Shown in pieces: positions 61,483-64,000 of a DNA stretch of 64,000 nt. Below the pieces are notes generated by a model that was given only the letters and a program-made list of their open reading frames with translations, was not told the origin of the DNA and did not search any database. The DNA lies in the NCBI RefSeq assembly GCF_029639405.1, contig NZ_CP121274.1:2542001-2606000 (forward strand), in the 5' to 3' direction. How positions within the stretch are numbered: position 1 is the stretch's first letter; the number at the start of each line of letters is the position of its first letter. This DNA comes from Microbacterium proteolyticum (GTDB lineage: Bacteria; Actinomycetota; Actinomycetes; Actinomycetales; Microbacteriaceae). Position numbers and translations under genes: made by a program.

Positions 61483-62406
61483 GTGCGCCGGCCCTCGCCC
61501 CTGCCCCCGAACCCCGGGTCGTCGTCGGGCGCTCCCCGCGATCCCGAGCCTTCGGCGCCGGCCGGTCGTGAGACGCGTGAGGCGGAGGTCGTCGCGCTGC
61601 CCCTGCCGCCCGCGGGCGGCGAGTCCGAGCCGGATGCCGGGGAGCTGGGGCTCCGCGACGTGTGGCGCGCGTCGCGTGCGCGTCGTCGCGCGCTGCGCGC
61701 GGAGGTCCGCCGCTTCACCGTGCGCCAGCGCCGCCGTCGTCGGGTGTGGATCGGCGTCGGCATCGCCTTCGTGGTGATGGTCCTGGGGACCGCGGGCGCC
61801 GCCTACAGCCCGCTCTTCGCGGTCGAACGGGTCGACGTCGTGGGCACGTCCCAGTTGGATGCCGCGACGGTCGCGGACGCTCTGAGCAGTCAGGTCGGTA
61901 CGCCGCTGGCGATGGTGGACGACAGCGCCGTGAAGGCGGCGCTGGTGCGCTTCCCGCTCGTGGAGTCGTACACCCTCGAGGCGCGACCACCCCACGATCT
62001 CGTCGTCCGGATCGTCGAGCGCACCCCCGTCGGAGTCGTTCAGACGCCCGCGGGCTACACCCTCGTGGATGCCGCCGGGGTCGTGCTGTCGACCACTCCG
62101 ACCGCGCCGGACGGCCAGCCGGTGATCGATGCGGCGGGCGGGACGGATGCGGAGCCGTTCCACGCCGTCGGACGCGTCATGCGCGCTCTGCCCGACGGCA
62201 TCCGTTCGCAGGTGACGGCGGTGTCCGCGACCACCCCCGACGATGTGACGCTGACCCTCGGAGCCACGGGCACGAAGGTCGTGTGGGGGAGCGCCGACCG
62301 CTCCGCCGAGAAGGCGCGCGTGCTCGACCTGCTGATGCAGAAGAGCCCGCCCGATCGCACCAAGGAGTACGACGTCACGTCTCCCGAGGCGGGCGTGCTC
62401 CGCTGA
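61483..62406 (+). CDS. ftsQ: Cell-division protein FtsQ (POTRA domain)
   Basis: This 307-residue bitopic protein has a long cytoplasmic N-tail of about 85 residues (Pro/Ala/Glu then Arg-rich), one helix ('RVWIGVGIAFVVMVLGTAGAAYS'), a POTRA domain ('FAVERVDVVGTSQLDAATVADALSSQVGTPLAMVDDSAVKAALVRFPLVESYTLEARPPHDLVVRIVERTPVGVVQ') and a beta domain ('YTLVDAAGVVL'). GTG start 3 bases after the murC stop. Confidence 0.93.
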   Translation: MRRPSPLPPNPGSSSGAPRDPEPSAPAGRETREAEVVALPLPPAGGESEPDAGELGLRDVWRASRARRRALRAEVRRFTVRQRRRRRVWIGVGIAFVVMVLGTAGAAYSPLFAVERVDVVGTSQLDAATVADALSSQVGTPLAMVDDSAVKAALVRFPLVESYTLEARPPHDLVVRIVERTPVGVVQTPAGYTLVDAAGVVLSTTPTAPDGQPVIDAAGGTDAEPFHAVGRVMRALPDGIRSQVTAVSATTPDDVTLTLGATGTKVVWGSADRSAEKARVLDLLMQKSPPDRTKEYDVTSPEAGVLR

Positions 62407-62480
62407 TCCGCGGCGCGATAATCCGACACGCCGCGTGTCGGGCGGGTTGGGCCGGTGCGTCCGCCTACCTTCGAGCTAAG

Positions 62481-62530
62481 GAATTGCATACCGGGCAATT
62501 CTTTAACCCTCAACATGAGGTTTAGAGTTT
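62481..62530 (+). promoter_or_regulatory. ftsZ promoter with two inverted repeats (candidate FtsR/MerR site)
   Basis: GAATTGC-N7-GCAATTC (62481-62501) is a perfect palindrome. It is followed by AACCCTCA-ACA-TGAGGTTT (near-perfect, about 62505-62523) and then TAGAGT (62523-62528) as probable -10. The 19-base CCTCA/TGAGG palindrome between -35 and -10 positions is typical of MerR-type activators, and FtsR (30799-31485) is a known ftsZ activator in Corynebacterium. The block is strikingly A/T-rich for this genome. Confidence 0.6.
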
Positions 62531-62556
62531 CAGGTTCGGGGATAACGGAGGCCGGC

Positions 62557-63735
62557 ATGAGCCAGAACCAGAACTACCTCGCCGTCATCAAGGTCGTCGG
62601 TGTGGGCGGAGGCGGCGTCAACGCCGTCAACCGCATGATCGAGCTCGGCCTGCGCGGCGTGGAGTTCATCGCGATCAACACCGATGCGCAGGCGCTGCTG
62701 ATGAGCGACGCCGACGTCAAGCTCGACGTCGGCCGCGAGCTCACGCGGGGCCTCGGCGCCGGTGCGGATCCCGAGGTCGGCCGCCGCGCGGCCGAGGACC
62801 ACGCCGAGGAGATCGAGGAGGCGCTGCGCGGCGCTGACATGGTCTTCGTGACCGCGGGCGAGGGCGGCGGAACCGGCACGGGCGGCGCGCCCGTCGTGGC
62901 GAAGATCGCCAAGTCGATCGGCGCCCTGACCATCGGTGTCGTCACCAAGCCGTTCTCGTTCGAGGGCCGACGCCGGCAGAGCCAGGCCGAGGCCGGTGTC
63001 GGGCGTCTGAAGGAAGAGGTCGACACCCTCATCGTGGTGCCGAACGACCGCCTGCTGGAGATCAGCGACCGCGGCATCTCGATGATCGAGGCCTTCGCCA
63101 CGGCCGACCAGGTGCTCCTGGCCGGTGTGCAGGGCATCACCGACCTCATCACCACCCCCGGTCTCATCAACCTCGACTTCGCCGACGTCAAGTCGGTCAT
63201 GCAGGGCGCGGGCTCCGCGCTCATGGGCATCGGCTCGGCGCGCGGCGCCGACCGGGCGATCAAGGCCGCGGAGCTCGCCGTCGAGTCGCCGCTCCTCGAA
63301 GCCTCCATCGAGGGAGCGCACGGTGTCCTGCTGTCGATCCAGGGCGGATCGAACCTCGGCATCTTCGAGATCAACGACGCCGCCCAGCTGGTGAAGGAGG
63401 CCGCGCACCCCGAGGCCAACATCATCTTCGGAACGGTCATCGACGACACGCTCGGCGACGAGGTGCGTGTCACGGTCATCGCGGCCGGTTTCGACGGTGG
63501 CGAGCCGTCGCTGCGCATCGATCCCGTCGGCGCCCAGCGTCCCGTCGCCGCACCGGCCGTCCCGGCGATCCCCGCCGACGACGTCGCGCGCGACCTCGAC
63601 GCCGCCGAGGAGCAGAAGGCCCAGGCCCCCGAGCGCAAGCCCGAGCCGGCCCCCGTGGCCGCACGCGTGCCCGACACGTCGTACGACTCCGGCTTCGCGG
63701 ACGACGACCTGGACGTGCCCGACTTCCTCAAGTGA
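62557..63735 (+). CDS. ftsZ: Cell-division GTPase FtsZ
   Basis: This 392-residue tubulin homologue forms the Z-ring. It shows '[19 protein letters not shown]', the tubulin signature '[23 protein letters not shown]', the T7 loop '[10 protein letters not shown]' region, a linker rich in Ala/Pro/Glu (about 320-375) and the conserved C-terminal peptide '[10 protein letters not shown]', which binds partner proteins. The ATG at 62557 follows ACGGAGG. It is preceded by its own A/T-rich promoter region. Confidence 0.98.
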   Translation: MSQNQNYLAVIKVVGVGGGGVNAVNRMIELGLRGVEFIAINTDAQALLMSDADVKLDVGRELTRGLGAGADPEVGRRAAEDHAEEIEEALRGADMVFVTAGEGGGTGTGGAPVVAKIAKSIGALTIGVVTKPFSFEGRRRQSQAEAGVGRLKEEVDTLIVVPNDRLLEISDRGISMIEAFATADQVLLAGVQGITDLITTPGLINLDFADVKSVMQGAGSALMGIGSARGADRAIKAAELAVESPLLEASIEGAHGVLLSIQGGSNLGIFEINDAAQLVKEAAHPEANIIFGTVIDDTLGDEVRVTVIAAGFDGGEPSLRIDPVGAQRPVAAPAVPAIPADDVARDLDAAEEQKAQAPERKPEPAPVAARVPDTSYDSGFADDDLDVPDFLK

Positions 63736-63747
63736 GCACGAACGGCT

Positions 63748-63785
63748 GACGCAGCGGGTCCGGTCTCCACCGGGCCCGCTGCGTC
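63748..63785 (+). terminator. Strong 17-bp hairpin between ftsZ and the yggS-like gene
   Basis: Bases 63748-63764 pair with 63769-63785 (17 bp, one G.U) around a CTCC loop, 12 bases past the ftsZ stop. There is no U-tract; the next gene's AAGGAG follows 5 bases later. It may act as a terminator, an attenuator or an mRNA-processing/stability element. Confidence 0.65.
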
Positions 63786-63800
63786 GTCGAAGGAGTACCC

Positions 63801-64000
63801 ATGGACACCGCCCTCGCCGACCGCCTGGCATCCGTCGACGCGCGCATCGTCGACGCGGCCCGAGACGCCGGTCGCGATCCCGCCGAGATCACGCGCATCG
63901 TCGTCACCAAGTTCCATCCGGCGTCGCTCATCACCGACCTGTACGCCCTGGGCGTGCGCGACATCGGCGAGAACCGCCAGCAGGAGCTGACGGCCAAACA
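63801..64000 (+). CDS. YggS/PLPBP-family pyridoxal-phosphate-binding protein, 5' end only
   Basis: Only the first 66 residues are inside the window; the gene runs off the right edge. The N-terminus 'RDAGRDPAEITRIVVTKFHPASLITDLYALGVRDIGENRQQEL' contains the PLP-binding lysine region (VTK) and the 'DIGENRQQE' motif of YggS/PLPBP proteins, which buffer PLP. This gene typically follows ftsZ in actinobacteria. The ATG at 63801 has an AAGGAG ribosome binding site. Confidence 0.93.
   Translation, partial: MDTALADRLASVDARIVDAARDAGRDPAEITRIVVTKFHPASLITDLYALGVRDIGENRQQELTAK

Overview
The window is one contiguous piece of a high-GC actinobacterial chromosome. Several things point to Microbacteriaceae, most likely Microbacterium or a close relative: strong G/C preference at third codon positions; frequent GTG starts; TANNNT -10 boxes placed 6-10 bases before start codons; a GarA/FtsR pair; an aroG / PASTA-kinase / Rv2175c-type block; and a mraZ-to-ftsZ division and cell wall cluster. 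I see no rRNA, tRNA, insertion sequence, prophage or CRISPR array. Genes are tightly packed and no gap between genes exceeds 300 bases; the longest (49305-49603) holds a terminator and the mraZ control region.

Layout. 1-468: the 3' end of an exported-looking hypothetical gene. 440-7184: a transport island with a DUF1028 protein, a complete peptide/opine-type ABC importer (lipoprotein, two permeases, one fused double ATPase) and an XRE-cupin regulator. 7165-18151: an amine and beta-alanine catabolic region with a putrescine-type APC permease, class III aminotransferase, Lrp regulator, HEAT-repeat protein, aminobutyraldehyde-type dehydrogenase, second aminotransferase, CoA-acylating (methyl)malonate-semialdehyde dehydrogenase and a PucR regulator. 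Read together, these genes could take an imported diamine to an aminoaldehyde, an omega-amino acid, a semialdehyde and finally an acyl-CoA.

18203-27936: mixed functions. These are a secreted GH5 cellulase with a Pro-Thr linker and CBM2, a GT39 membrane glycosyltransferase, an alpha/beta hydrolase, a Mug-type DNA glycosylase, DUF1905, a prepilin peptidase, YihY, NAD(P)HX epimerase, a glutamine amidotransferase, a small unknown protein and a CYTH protein. 27997-44192: central metabolism and regulation, with lpd, a CopC-domain protein, garA-ftsR-merR, a ParA ATPase, pyruvate carboxylase, an acidic MinD-like ATPase, peptide deformylase, an acyl-CoA ligase, ROK glucokinase, PlsC and class II DAHP synthase. 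44255-49304: PASTA Ser/Thr kinase, LysM/lysozyme-like protein, Rv2175c-type DNA-binding protein, polyprenyl diphosphate synthase and a DUF3040 membrane protein.

49604-63735: the dcw cluster, mraZ-rsmH-ftsL-ftsI-murF-mraY-murD-ftsW-murG-murC-ftsQ-ftsZ, followed by the start of a YggS/PLPBP gene that runs off the right edge. murE is absent from its usual place between ftsI and murF.

Two DNA-level signals run through the whole window and are not explained by the gene list. The heptamer GGGGGAG occurs about 26 times on the + strand and about once on the - strand, whichever way the genes point. The heptamer GGATGCC/GGCATCC occurs roughly once every 600 bases on both strands and often forces rare codons. 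I counted both by eye; they are the strongest candidates here for an undescribed chromosome-organising or DNA-recognition system.
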